DNA of 64,000 nucleotides from Hydractinia symbiolongicarpus (Eukaryota > Cnidaria > Hydrozoa > Anthoathecata > Hydractiniidae), in assembly GCF_029227915.1 (NCBI RefSeq), contig NC_079881.1, forward strand, positions 5,146,001-5,210,000. The letters are read 5' to 3'. The notes below the pieces were generated by a model. That model worked only from the letters and a program-made list of their open reading frames with translations, was not told the origin of the DNA and did not search any database. A program made the translations under genes and the position numbers. Positions 22,386 through 35,800 of the stretch are shown in pieces. Position 1 is the stretch's first letter; each line of letters begins with the position of its first letter.

Positions 22386-25300
22386 GATGCGCAATTACCT
22401 AGATGCCGAGCAACTTGGTCAAGAAATAATGGAGTTAATAAATGAGCGTAATTCATTACAGAGAACTGGATCCAATTCAGCTAGGGTGTGTATGTGAAAA
22501 AAAAATTGAAAATATTGTGCTTTGCATTATTGGTGTACTATTTCGTAATAATCTGTTTCATTTATGCTGTATAGATTCAGTCCACAATTCGAAGCAAATT
22601 ACAGCAATTTTCAAGAGATATAAAAGATTTAAAGGATGTATTAATGCGTACCTCATCATCTTCTCAAATGTATCTTTTCATCTTAAATGTCAATCAAGAC
22701 ACAAAGCTTGAACATAAATGTTATAGGTGAATCAATTTTTGTCATACTGGGGTCAACATTATCTTTTACGTTGTGGCATTATAAGACGCATCTACACCTT
22801 TCTTCACCCGCCCCCAAAATAAGTTGATTGAAAAAGTTATTAATTTCGATAGGATTTTATGCTAAAATCAAAAACCTTGTTTAGTTTCGATATCCTGGAA
22901 TGGATGAAATTTCCTTTTGTAAAAACCTAAAGTCTTACACATTGTATATAACTCTTACATGTTTTTGTAGAAAGATGATGTTATTTGATATTCGCATGAC
23001 ATTGTTTAAAAATTACATTATTTAAAAAATCAAATTAGCTAGATAGCTAGCTAGTATGATATTTTGTATAAATATTTTGTTAAATGTATTATATTAGGGC
23101 CCATATGGCTTATATAATGGAAAAATTTAAAATAATATTATAAGCAGTAAAAGGAAAACGTTTTGATATGTTTTTTTCGATTTTAATTTCATAAATATAA
23201 TCTTGTTTTTCTTCTCCATTTTTATTTGTTTACAAGTTGTCGAACATTCAAATGCAAACATCATCATCAGCTAAGAATAATTGTTATGCTGTAACCGAAT
23301 TTAAAATTGCTTTGTTTTCAATAAATTTAGAAAGTTATTGTGATGTGTGATTTATTTTCTACTATATTATTTTTAAGCTATTTTTAAACAATGAATTTTT
23401 ACAGTCTTTCTTTAAACTTGTCTTCTTGGCTTGAGAGATAGAGAATCTGTTGTGGTGTTTAAATTTGTTGAAAGAAAATGACTTTAGTTGCACCTTAACA
23501 CACGCATTAGCACTATTCAAGAAGCCACACGGAGACAAAATCAACTTGATCTGCTTATATCAAGGTAAGCATATGTAACTGTACTGCTGGTCAATTAAAT
23601 TTGTCAGTAAAAAACCTTGTTTTTCCTCGAAAACAATCTAATTCTTTTTGAGATGTATAAAATATTTTGCACAGCCTAAACCATAGATAGCATACTCATC
23701 TAAAGTTGGATCTGCACTTACAGATTACCAATTTTTGTTTTCTAACTATATATAAGAATTCCACAAAGACTTTCTATGTCTTGAATCTATTATTCCTGAA
23801 TCTTAATTTCATGTTTTTTTAAAGAAGGCTGAAAATTCTTTTTAAAGATCCTTTAATTTGACTCTACAAAAGGGTAGCACAGAGAGACTTTTGAAGTTTG
23901 TGGCCAAAAAGACAACTAAACAACCGTGTTATTTGTCGATCGTACTCCCATATACAACATGTGTTAGTGATAATATCAACCTGTTGATTGATAATTTAGG
24001 GAGAAACAATTAAATGAAGCCTTCAAGCCATCTGCAAATTATAACAATGACTTTGGACGGTAAATGTTTCTTTTGTCCTGGTTTATAATGTTCTTTTATT
24101 TCATTGAATTTTTCCACTTTGACTGCTTTTAGAATAGCTCTTTAAGTCACAGCATCGACTTGGTTTGTCATCGACATTAATTTTTTGTCATCATTAAATA
24201 ATTTGTTTGATAAATTTCCACCTGTATTAATTCTAAGGCATGTAGCAGCTTGTGTTACTATGGCAATGAAGACATTAAGTTAAAAAGAATTCTATTGCTG
24301 TGTTATGCTACTTTCCTCTCCGCATTAATTTCCTAGACCAGATTATGATTACACTCATATTCTGAATTAATTTTTGCTCTATTAAATTAACATTTGACGC
24401 TTACATTTAAAATATTCTGTGGTCATGTAAGCCTTGTTTTTACAAATTGGCCTTGCGAAAAATTTTCGCACGGACAAAGTTTCGCGGTTATGGGTAAAAA
24501 TTCGCGAAATTCGCTTGTGAAATTATTCAAATTTAGTTTTGTTGTTTATTATTCATTTGAATGTTTGTCTTACCATTCAGGTCTGGTCTGTTAAATGAAG
24601 GATTCGATCGCGAAAAGAATAATCCATTTGGTGCCACGTCACGTGATGACAGGGCGGATGATATTACTCCAGACAAATTTCGGACACAACAACAACAAAT
24701 TATAGCTGGTAAGTACTTTGCACTGTTTACCAGGTTGGCTAGTACTACTGGAAAGTCTAAAAAACTCCTTGTAATAGGAAAACGTTCTTGAAAATAATTT
24801 TTCTGTATCTGTTTTGTTTACGTCAGTTTTTTAAGTCATCAGGTCGTGGGAACTGTGTACGCTTCTTTTTTCTTATTAAGATTTTTGGGTTTCCTGATAT
24901 CAGTTCACTTTCTCTAAAATTTTAGAAACAAGGTTGCTTTTTCTTTTTTTATATTACGTAACATGTATAAGTTGTCCTATTACAAAACAAGTCGGCCAAA
25001 GCTCGCACAAGAATTGACATCTTGTGGATGATGGGACGACAATTTGCCATCTTAAACTCACGTACTTAAACGTTGCGAATCAGTTTCAACACTCATTTAA
25101 ATTTCATTTTCGCACTACGAATAATTTAAAGCGTTTTTGTGTATTGCACTTTTAAGTTGATAAAATCCGAATTTTGTTTGATATGAACCAACATATCGTT
25201 CTACATATTTTTTTCTTTGATAAGCAGAAACACATGCTCAGGTAGGGAAATTTTTTAAGCATGTGCTAAGCGTATTACTCAGGCTTTGCGAATCCTTCTT

Positions 25301-28137
25301 ATGTGTGTTTTTTCTTAAAGATTTCATTAACACCATGGAGTCCAAACTTGGCCTTGTGTTAATGTACCATTAGTCTTGTCGCTGTTTTATTAAGGCTAAA
25401 GAAAAAAAAAATAATTAACTCAATTAATTCAATAAACATGACGTAAGTATACTCTAAGCGTGACTGTGTTTTTCGTATAATCATATCCCAGCGCGATTTC
25501 AATTTTTCGCTTGCTTGAGGTGTACAATCACTCTAAACAATGTGTAAGGTAAGATCAGATAAAGAGATACGTGTGCGCCATTATTACATGTTAGCGAGAA
25601 TCATCTACAGCATTTTTATTGCTAACCTTTTCTGACTGTTCGGACAGCCTAAAAGAAAGTTGCTGTTTGGTTGAAACAGTTTGATAATAACAGTTAAAAA
25701 TAAAATCTAGTTTAAAATCATTTCTATATGTAAAATTTCTCTGTTTTTTTAGAACAAGACAAAGGCCTCGATGCGCTTTCTCAAGTCATAAAAAGACAGA
25801 AGTTGATGGGTCAGGAAATTGGAAATGAAATTGACTATCAAAATGGTAACCTTTCTGTTTCTTGGTTTCTGTGTTGTTGTTTCTGTTTGCCGATTTTAAG
25901 AAATCACTTCATGAAAATGTTTAAAAACATTCAATTTTCTGGAATTCTGTTTTCACAGAATTGTACTGAAGTAGCCCTGAGATATATAATAGGTGAATAG
26001 ATCAAGTTGGCCGAATTTTTTCTGTGAATATTTTCTGTTATTGCCTTTCTATACTCCATTTCGGAATGTTGATCATTCCATTGGTGTAGTCTGGCAGCAT
26101 TGGAATCAAACCAAGAATAACTTAATGCGTTAACATGTTTACTGTTGGAACAAAATTTTTTTATGTAGTCTAACGTAAAAACCCTCACATATAGTATCTT
26201 GAACAAAAAAAAATGGGAGACAATTAAGAAAAGAAGCCTATGAATATTGCCAGTTTGTTGAGTGGGTTTTAGCTAATGAGTTTTTGGGGTAGTATTAAAG
26301 CACCGAGATGGTTTTAACACTTTGGGAAAGATTAGAAGCACATAGGGATATATTCTTTCAAAGCAGCCAAACTGGAAGCTTCTTCCAAAACAGCCAAACG
26401 GAAGGCTTTTTTCAACACAGGCACTTTAAATATAGTGTTGTCAGCCCATTTAGTGTCATCTGCCAGTTTACGGCCGGCTTGTGTGGCAGAAAAGCAAGTT
26501 ATAGCAATGATATACTTATCTCTGGCGGTAATGTAGTTTAGTTAAGATCACAGGGAAGGGGGAGCCAATCATTAGGATGGAATCCCCGAGCATCTGTTCC
26601 TGGCACCTACTTTTCTGCCTACTTGTCGTTTACCTTACCATCTTTTTCGGTCAACACAATGTTATGTATTGTGATTGTCCATGAAAGTGAAAAACTTGAT
26701 TCGGCAAACGAATTTGTTTTGACCATTTGTATAGCCATGTCGTACAATGTTTACATGTACAAGGCTTTCACCGAGTCAGGGAATTTTATCTGTGGTCAGG
26801 GAAAGTCAAGAAAAAAGACCCATGGAAAAGTCAGGGAATTTTTGTCTTTTAACTTGACTTGGAGTGATAGAGCTTTATTTCTATAAATTCAAAAATTGCA
26901 AATGCAAAGTTGTATGCCTGATTAATGTTATGCCGTGTTTCTAATCTTGTCAGTTATGTTGCGGCAAATACGGTTTAAACGGTTTTAGTTAATTTGTTTT
27001 TCTGTTTGGCTGTAGAATTTCTTGAGAAGTCAGGGAATTTGACCTCAAAAAGTCAGGGAAAGTCAGGAAATTTGATACCATATTTTCGGTGGAAACCCTG
27101 ATGTGCAATTTTTCACTGTATGAATTTTAAAAGTTAAAATATGAGCGTTCATTTTTTAACCAATGGTCGAATGAAAAATTGTTGACAGCTTGTCTTTGAT
27201 ATTGCGTTGGTCTAGTTTTCTACAAAATTAAAGATATTTAATGGTGTATCTTTTTTTATTTTCTAGATTTAATTGATGAAATAACAGACGGTGTGCAGAA
27301 TACGAATCAAAAATTAATTAAAACAGATGCACATACTAAAAAAGTGACGAAGAAAACAGGAAGCTGCGGTATGTTTTTTATCACGCATAACGTTTTGAAA
27401 AATATCGCGTTTATATTTATTTGAGATCAACAGTATATTTATTTAACAGAGATTATGAGCGTAGATACTGAAGAGTGAGCTATTTAAGACTAGGAGCTTG
27501 TTCGGTAGTTGTTAGTATATAACCTGGGGCGAACTATAATTACATATAAGTAAAATTGATCAAAATACCAAGGATTAAGATGACTAATTTTGACATCAAA
27601 CAATTTTTTCCAGTTTAATTATAAAAGCGCGACACTGTCAAATAAAGTTCTGATGGAATGGTGATCGCCCCCACCTCTCCTGAGGGCAATCTTATCATAT
27701 TAAAAAGATCTGTAGCTTTAGTCGAAACCTTTTTATAAATATTTGTTTATATATTACAGTGTTATTGAAGAATTATTTTCTAGCAGAGTTTAAATAAATC
27801 GTCCCAAAAATCTTTTATAACGCCAAAAATTTTAAACTTTTATCTACTTTTTACATTTTACTTTCCGCCACAGCCACTGTCATAAAAGTATGAATCTTTC
27901 ATTTTCTTTATTTTTTTTAAAAAATTTTTTACTTTAGAACAGATAATCAAAAAGTTTTTAAAAATCAATTCTTCAGTCAATACAGAAAAAGATCAACTTA
28001 AGAACAATACACTTCTGAGTTCTCACATGTAATGTCTTTTTACCATAAGTTGTTTTTTCTTTGTTTTAGTGTTGATGATTATCGTCGTACTTCTGTTGAT
28101 TGCTATCATTGTTACCGCTGTTGTTCCGAAACCATAG
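22386..28137 (+). CDS. STX8: Syntaxin-8, Qc-SNARE (eight exons; first short exon not found)
   Basis: Exons are 22386-22485, 22575-22669, 23511-23564, 24000-24059, 24581-24708, 25753-25845, 27267-27368 and 28070-28137. All have GT-AG borders and matching phases, giving about 232 residues to TAG. Order: N-terminal helix (LDAEQLGQEIMELINERN), further Habc-like helices (ATRRQNQLDLLISR), a linker with NNPFG and FRTQQQQIIA, then the Qc SNARE motif EQDKGLDALSQVIKRQKLMG. The zero-layer Gln is in GQEIGNEID, and the second half is DLIDEITDGVQNT. The last exon is a single C-terminal anchor (VLMIIVVLLLIAIIVTAVV) ending PKP. Length and layout match animal syntaxin-8 (236 aa in human), a tail-anchored SNARE of late-endosomal fusion. 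The first exon used enters at about residue 7 of the human protein, so only the start (probably M..DPW) is missing. An AATAAATAAA-type signal lies near 28480. Confidence 0.95.
26770..27105. repeat. GTCAGGGAA-rich interspersed repeat in STX8 intron
   Basis: At least seven GTCAGGGAA(TTT)/GTCAGGAAA units occur at irregular spacing, flanked by CCATATTTTCGGTGG. This looks like a degenerate short transposable element or minisatellite inside the sixth STX8 intron found. Confidence 0.55.
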
Positions 28138-28921
28138 TAATGTCCACATGGCAGGTATCTTACAAAAAAATCTAAAACGACTGAATTTTTAAATTGTGCA
28201 AACTGAAATTCTGCAGCAACTAGCTATTGTACAATGGCTCCAATTACAATTTCATGAAAATACGTATCGCCAATAATATCCACAAAACCTTGCTGTAGCT
28301 GTTGCTTAACCATGGAGCGTAACAATTTTAGCTTTGTGTTGTTTCACGTTTAAATTACTTTAGCTAGACCAAACAAGATTTCTTCTTTCTTTTCTGCATT
28401 TATATAGTAAAGAAAAAGCGAGGGGCTTTTTTGTCGTCATAAAAGCAAGAAAATAGTGTTGTTTTGTTACTGTTTTGTAAATAAATAAATTTTTTTGGAA
28501 TATAAGAAATTAACTGTTAAATTAAAAGTTTATAAACAAACATTTGTTTTTATTCAACATACCTTATTGTGAGAAATTGAGACCAACTGCGAATTATTCT
28601 TTACTTTTATCTGACATAAAATATATAGAAGTGTAAGCTGGTTGATTTCCAACTAAACATGACATCAAAATATATTTAGCTGGCCTTATTTTCGTGGATT
28701 TTCAAAATATGCGATGCAGTACTCGGTTGCGACAGGCTACTAAAAGAAGATCAGAAAAAGTTTCAATGACGATACACATCTGGAAATTTGCAAAAAAATA
28801 AATTTTCCGTTTTTGATAAAATGCCCTAAATTTTACCTAACCCCCGACATAGTTAACATCGTTTTATGGAACCAAAGTCCATCTCCCTTGGATTTGGCCT
28901 TAGAAACTCTCGATTTAACCG

Positions 28922-29110
28922 GCTGGTGACCTGGTAGAGCGTTCGCCTCCAGTACAGGCCGAGTCATGCGAAAGACCATATAAATGTGATCGATCCTTTC
29001 TGCTTAACGTTCAGCATGAGTACTGGATTGACGCGGTTGTCCATTTAGGCAATTGCTCTTAACGGAAGTACACTGTCCCAAATTTATGCAAACTCAGTTA
29101 GGCCAGATAT
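28922..29110 (+). mobile_element. Second tRNA-like SINE family (divergent)
   Basis: The head GGTGACCTGGTAGAGCGTTC resembles a tRNA A box and GTGATCGATCC a B box about 50 nt later. It is followed by a non-tRNA body with GCTTAACGTTCAGCATG. It differs from the SINE at 62324. No tail or target duplication was resolved. Confidence 0.5.
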
Positions 29111-29811
29111 TTCTCTCCGGTTGCAGAAATGCTCGCTTCAATCAAAATTAACATGTTTCTGCTTGATTACTCTGTATGTTTCTCTTCATAAGTTGCTATA
29201 TTCTATAAAAATATTAGTCAAAATAACTATTTACAGTAACACAAAATATTTTACGTAAATAAAAGTTCACGTTCACAACTTCTATAAATGTACCTACAAC
29301 CCTTAAGAAATAGCTAAATAATAACGCAAGATGTTAACATCATTACTTGCGGAAGCACAAATTTCTGACATTTTGTCGATTAAAAATGGCGCGATATATA
29401 AATATATAAATATAAGCAAGCGCACGATATTATGCATCAACGATAAATACACAAAAAGATACCTTCAGGGAAGAAATATGCGAAATTTACAGGACAATTT
29501 CAAACGAGTCGGAAATAAGGTAAAATGAAAATACGAGGCAAACACGCAAACAATTATTCCCCATATTTTCTTCCGCATTTTTCACTTCTGCATTCGTTTC
29601 TTCCCTAAAGTTAAATAAATATTATTTTACAGAAAAACGACATATTACAAGTACGACGTACGGCATAGCAACGACTAATTGCTGTCGGCGCCAGTTTAAA
29701 ATCGCAGATGCAAACATTTAACAAAGAAAGAAAGACAAATTATCGCATCGTCTGTCATCTTAACAAGATAAGATCGTTGCTAAGCGATCTTAGGACTGCT
29801 GTGTGATTAGT
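29111..29811. other. Intergenic 3' region
   Basis: Lies between the SINE and the end of the minus-strand RUN-PTB gene and probably includes its 3' UTR. The open frame at 29331-29528 is not recognised. Confidence 0.4.
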
Positions 29812-32800
29812 TTATACACAATACACCGTTCGATCGAATCCTTTTCCTGTAAAAAAGAAACAAAAAGAAGATAATAAACCAGCTGATCTGTTTGTCCTGT
29901 TTGCATGGCGTATAAAAAAAGGTTTTTCAAGTGATAAACTTTTTGACTTACTTACAAGAAGCAAAACAGAGGACAACAAACAAAAAAATTCCTACCTATT
30001 CCTTCGATAATCTTCTTCGACTACAAATTAAATAAGAAATTATTAAGTAAAACCGATGTGATTATTCTGCATGGAAATATTTAAAGAGATAACTCACCAT
30101 AAAAGACGTATCACTAGAAAAAACACAACATTCGAATTTATCTGCAAATGAACACGTGGTATTTCTAAAAAGAAAACAAAAAACACGTGACCATCGGAGT
30201 GATATTAAACCTCAAATAATATTACAAAGGTTTTACTCATTTGAGTTGTACTTTACGTAAAAACATATCGAATGGTGTTCCTGTAACAGAATTAGTTCGC
30301 TACTTCTGTACGTAAAAAACACATAACCAACCACAAAAAGGAATACTTAAATACAGGTACGTAGCTACGTAAAAAAATATCCAATGGTGTTCCCTGTAAA
30401 AATAGGATTGCTACTTCTGTACGTAAAAATACTTACCCAACCATAAAACCAAAGAAACTCGGATCAGTGTCATAGACTGCGCATGAAGAAGTTTCGGTAT
30501 ATGAATATCTTTTAAAAACCTAAACATACAAATGATACATCCTGTAGCAAGGACCTACTCTCTCATCAAAGCAGTATTTTAAGGTTGTTTTTATTGCAGG
30601 GGTGTTCATTATAGCAGCTTTACTTTTTTTGCAGAAGCAGTACTTGCTCGAGGGAAGTTTATTACAAGAGAGGAACATAAAGTGTACTCTACTTTACTAT
30701 CAGAAAGTTTCGTGGAAAAACAATTCCGCAACATTCTAGGTTTAATATCAAGAAACAAGAAAAACAGTACTAAAATCTTTAATTGCGAAAATTTCTGACA
30801 ATAAAGTATATTTCTGTTAATTTCTATAGCTTTGATTGGAATTTTATGTGGCAGTGTAAACTTAGCCTTCTAATGTTTCTTGTACCTCTCCATCTTCTTT
30901 GGTTAAGACAATATCTCTCTCCATAAGTTGCAATTTTAGTCGTACCTACAAGTGAAAAAAAATATAATGGAGAAAATACCCTCGTACGCAGAGCCTAAAA
31001 TATTTATCTAAACAAAAGGTTACAAGAACATGGCGCTGCACTTACGCCTCCCAGTTGGCTAAAAGGCGTTATGCTAATTTCTCGGAAATGTCGTTTTTAA
31101 AGTTGGAAAGCAGAATTATTTAAACGCATAGAATAAGATCTTGATATTAGATATTTTTTACTTTTAATTTTATCTAGCGCTTACAAGAATATCCGTTGCT
31201 AATTTATCAACCAACTTCCCGTATTAAAAGATGATTTGCTTCGAAGTACGCATGCGAATTCATAAAAAAAAAACAATAATGGCGCATAATTGAAAAACAT
31301 GATGGCGCATAATTGCAAAACTCAAAAACAGTCGAGAAACCTAAAGGTTTATTTTAAAAAAAAGGACAAAATCTATGATATTTTTAGTGTTTACACCCTA
31401 GAGTAACAAAAAAACTATGAAAGTATCCTCTATGTATACAAATACTAGACAACATAACACAGTATGTACATAATACTTACACTTTTGTATTCTGATTGTA
31501 AAAGTTTTTTGACTCCATCTTGAACAAAAATGCAACTGCCATTCTATAGCAATAAAAACGTTTCTTAATCACATATCAAACGAACAAACTAACAAACAAA
31601 TGACGGAGAAACTGATTCTGCATCTGTTGTTATCGTCGTTGTTGCCATGGTAATTACTTGTTAAAATTGACGACTAATTTAATCCTAAGAATGCATTGGA
31701 TGGATTATTTATAGTCGAAGAGTTGAACATCAAAAAAAATTCACTAACACTTCCGACATCAGAAGAACCATGATAATTCACGTAAAACGTATGAAGTAAT
31801 CTCCTAAAATGAAAGAATATCTAATTTTATTACGCAAGAATTCTATAGAAGCATAAGTAAAGAAAGTCTTATAAATCTGTTTAAAGTTTAAGTTAACCTT
31901 TTCTGTTTAAGCACGGTAGAAAAATATTTAAAGAGGGGCATGAAACGAAATACGTGTTTTCTATTTCACATTCTATTCACAAATAACACAAAGGGTACTC
32001 AGGGTACTACACAAAAAGTCTGGGTGTAGAACTTATAACGAATGATTGCTAATACATAAAAACAAACAAACAAACAAACAAACAAATCAAAAAATAACTT
32101 AATCATACTCGTTTTCTTGATTGTTTGGATCACAATTCTCTTTAGGTTGTTCTTTTTGTGTGACCATGGAACATTTACCAGCTGAGCACAGAGCTGCAAA
32201 TCTTCTATAAAGCGGCGAAAACCAACGGCCGTCTGGAAAACGACCCTAAATAAAACAGGCCTACTCTTTACTAGAACTTGTACATTTAGGACTTTTTAGT
32301 AGAACGGTACTGGTAGCGAATTCTTGCGAAATGGGCGACATTCGATCCGTAGAAAAATCTGTAAAAGATCTGAAGCAAATTTACTTTAACAATGGTAGCT
32401 GTGATAGGCTTTCCACGATTTTTCCTTTTCAACTCGCTTATCCTACATGACCAACGTTCATCTATTAACTGTCCATGCAACTCATCGAGACAATCTCCGG
32501 GCTGAACATCATTCTGGGAAATAGAAAAAATAGTTGTAGCATGACAAGCCACACGCGGTATTGATTAACATTAAAAAGAATTGAAGAGAATTTTACAATA
32601 TTTATTTTTGGGGGCCAGATTAGACCTAAATGGGGAAAACTCTTAAAACACGAAAGTTATCATCAGTACGTTATGAGTATCAACATGCGTGTTTGTGAAA
32701 AGTTCAGGCGAACGTATACAACAGGGGAGTGTGCGTATAGAACAGGGGAGAGTGCGTATAGAACAGAGAGGTGGGCGTATAGAACAGAGAGGTGGGCGTA

Positions 32801-35800
32801 TAGAACAGGGGAGGGGGTGTACTAAACGGGGGAGTGGGCGTAAATTCCAGTTTTCGTTAAAATACCTCGTCAGCTGCACTACCAACCGCAACATCAATGA
32901 TCATGCATTTGCCTTCCCAAGTACTAAAAACAGATGCGAAGGTGTGTATAAAAAGATTAGCTTCAAAAACATCTTAAAGAGCGCTTTTTTTAAACAGGCT
33001 GTGTGAATGGAGCAAATGCCTAGTTAAGCTGTATTTGATCAGTATCCATCTGGTAAACACATAATTTTAGAGAGAAAAGGGTGTTGAAGATCATTGACAA
33101 TATTTGTGTGAATATATGTTGTTGTTTTTGTTCCAAATTATCGCTCACCTCTCTTGTATACCTAGAGTAAATACATTCTCATCCTAGTAAGAAGAATGAA
33201 ATTCGCAGCAATTATTTGGATTTATACAAGCAGAACATTCTAGAGAGGCGAGTATGTAAAATAATCCTCTAAGTTGTCTTGTTAACACGTTCTAACTTAG
33301 AAAAGTTACAAAATAGTTCAATTCTTAAAAGATGTTTGCAAAACTCAAAAGTACTCACAACAATGTCATTCCTAAAAATGCGCATGGTACGAACTCAAAT
33401 CTTTGATACGCCTAAAAAGAAAACAAAGTTTTAACAAAAACTATCTATAATACCCGTATACGTCTGTCTGTTACACAAAATGGTAACCGCAGTAGCGAGA
33501 CACACAAATTGCGGTAAATAAAGGACGGCGAGCCCGATTTATCCACGAGCCACTGACTAGTACTATAAAAAACAGTACGATATCGTATGACGTGACACAA
33601 GGCGGAGGGCGGTTAAGGGCGGTTAATATTATGTTAAAAAATCTTTTGTATTCAAGTACTTACTGGTATTAACCATGTTTCGTCAAGAAAAGAACAATCC
33701 TGTGATAAAAATAGTTAATTTCAAACAAAAAAAGAACGACATTAACAACGATAACGACGTCTAAATTGACAACGATTACGACAATAACCAGAGCGACAAC
33801 GACAGCAAATGTAAGCAACAACAATGATGGCAATAAAAATAATAACAAAGACAAAAACAGGGACGACGACGACAATAATCAGAGAGACAACGGCAGAACA
33901 ACATCGACAACAAAATGACAGTACGTACAATGACAAAAAAACACATACATTTATATTCAACTTGTAAGTCTTTTTCTTGAGCGATTTTAATATATCGATC
34001 ACCACACCTAAGATGAAAAGGAAACTGAGTGTACTATTAAACTTTTTAAAGTAAACTTTTCTGAAAGTGACAATTAAAATCAGTTTTTTAATTGTTATGT
34101 ACGAAAAATAATATTTTGCAGAATACCTAAAGTCATAAATTTCGCGCGTAAATTAAAACTTCATAAACATCAAGTTTTGCACATCTTTGGACAATTTTTA
34201 TAGGTTGTTCAGAAAAAATATATTATTAACAAGCTCGTGAGCTTGTATTAATTAACAAGCTCGTGAGCTTGTATTAAAACGCAAATGTGTCCCACAAGAA
34301 TGGAAATTTTTGACTCTCTGAGCACCGACATCGTGGTAACTATTTTTAATTTTTTTTTCTTTGCTGTTTTAAATTTTATTTTTTAAAAAGATAAGATAAG
34401 TGTTCAAAAGCATTATTTAACTAACTGGTAAAATAAAGGTGTCTCCACCAAAGTTTACAAAAGTAAATGTAGGCAGAGTTAAGGTCTTCCCACATGCCTG
34501 GAAAGTAGTCTGCCAAAAATAAAAATTTCACAACTAAAGTAAGAGAGAAACGAAGACGCTCCACCATATCAATTTATTAAATACATCGATTTTACGAAAT
34601 TTGGTTAATGTAATGCAAGCAAAAGGCGAATTATATTGTAAATAATGACGAGAACGGAATTCTTTTCACTACGCTAATGACACTCCAACATAAAGAAATA
34701 TGATTTCGGAAACACTCCGAGAAAACGTAAATTTTCCGATTCCCTCCTTGTTATTTTTCTCCGCGCTATAAGTGCACAGGATTCTTTTTATCGAAGTTTG
34801 CTGTTTGTGACAGTTCTGGTAATATATATTTTTTTAACTACAGCTATTTTCTTTTTCGAACAATTAAGATATAATCGTATATTTTTTTTTATTTTGCTTT
34901 TTCTCACTGAGTGACTCTCTTATACCCCGTTCTTTTTTTTGGGGGGGAAAGGTCTACTAAATTATTAAATTTCGCAAATTTTAGATGCGGCTTGTAGTCT
35001 TTCTTCTTCCTGTCAGTCAGAATATCCAAGACTGACCAACTAAAAATAGAAATTTCGAAGAATTTTCCGTTCAAGAAGATCTCACAAATCAATTTTAAAA
35101 AATAACTGCATAGTGTGTAACACATATTATTGCCTATCTGAATAGCAAAATATGTCGTGTCTAACTTCGTGACAAAATTCCCAATCTGATAGACAGCTTT
35201 TGTAAACTTTATTCGCGAGGTTGTTTACGTGTATCATATGTCTTGTTATACTTTAAATCTTAATCTTTTCCAATTTCGCATTTTTTTAAAAGTATTATTC
35301 CACTAACATCAATTTTCGCGCAATCAAATGCACAAAAAATAGTAATTTTGTGCAACCAATTGTTCGTCCAGCGGCTCTTGCGAGAGTTAAGGTAACAAAT
35401 CAAAACGAAGAGAAAAAAAAGGAAAAAGGTTATCGAAAATTTAGAAATACCCTATTTTATTTACACTTTGAAAACATCCAAGGTAGCCTTGTGATAAGTT
35501 CTGCGGAGAAGAACGGAGAACAATACGGTACATGTTACTATAGAAAGGTGACTTCATAAAAAAAAGTGACGTATGAAACATACCTTTCTCGCGGTAATCT
35601 ACCAACACTGAGTAATCTTTGTACCAATACTGAAATATAATGTAAACAGTCTGTTATTTAATAACAATGGAAGGGGGGAAGGTTTGAGTATCAAGGTGTT
35701 TTTAATTAAACACAAATAAAATACCTTAACATAGTCTTGATTATCTACAAGTGATTTTATTGCTTGCACCAAAACACCTTTCACTAAAGCAAGGCGAAGA

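Noticed and set aside
28922-28996. Functional tRNA gene
   Set aside because: Boxes are present but no cloverleaf could be drawn, and the sequence continues into a SINE-like body.
31741-31800. Candidate RUN-gene exon between 32179 and 31543
   Set aside because: Good acceptor but no frame fits the phase-0 neighbours without a stop. The flanking exons join in frame without it.
32643-33006. Repetitive ORFs on both strands
   Set aside because: Products of the 20-bp G-rich minisatellite lying in an intron.
33669-34005. Long valine/leucine-rich minus-strand ORFs
   Set aside because: Translation of the GACAAC-type simple repeat. The real coding part here is only the exon 34007-33949.
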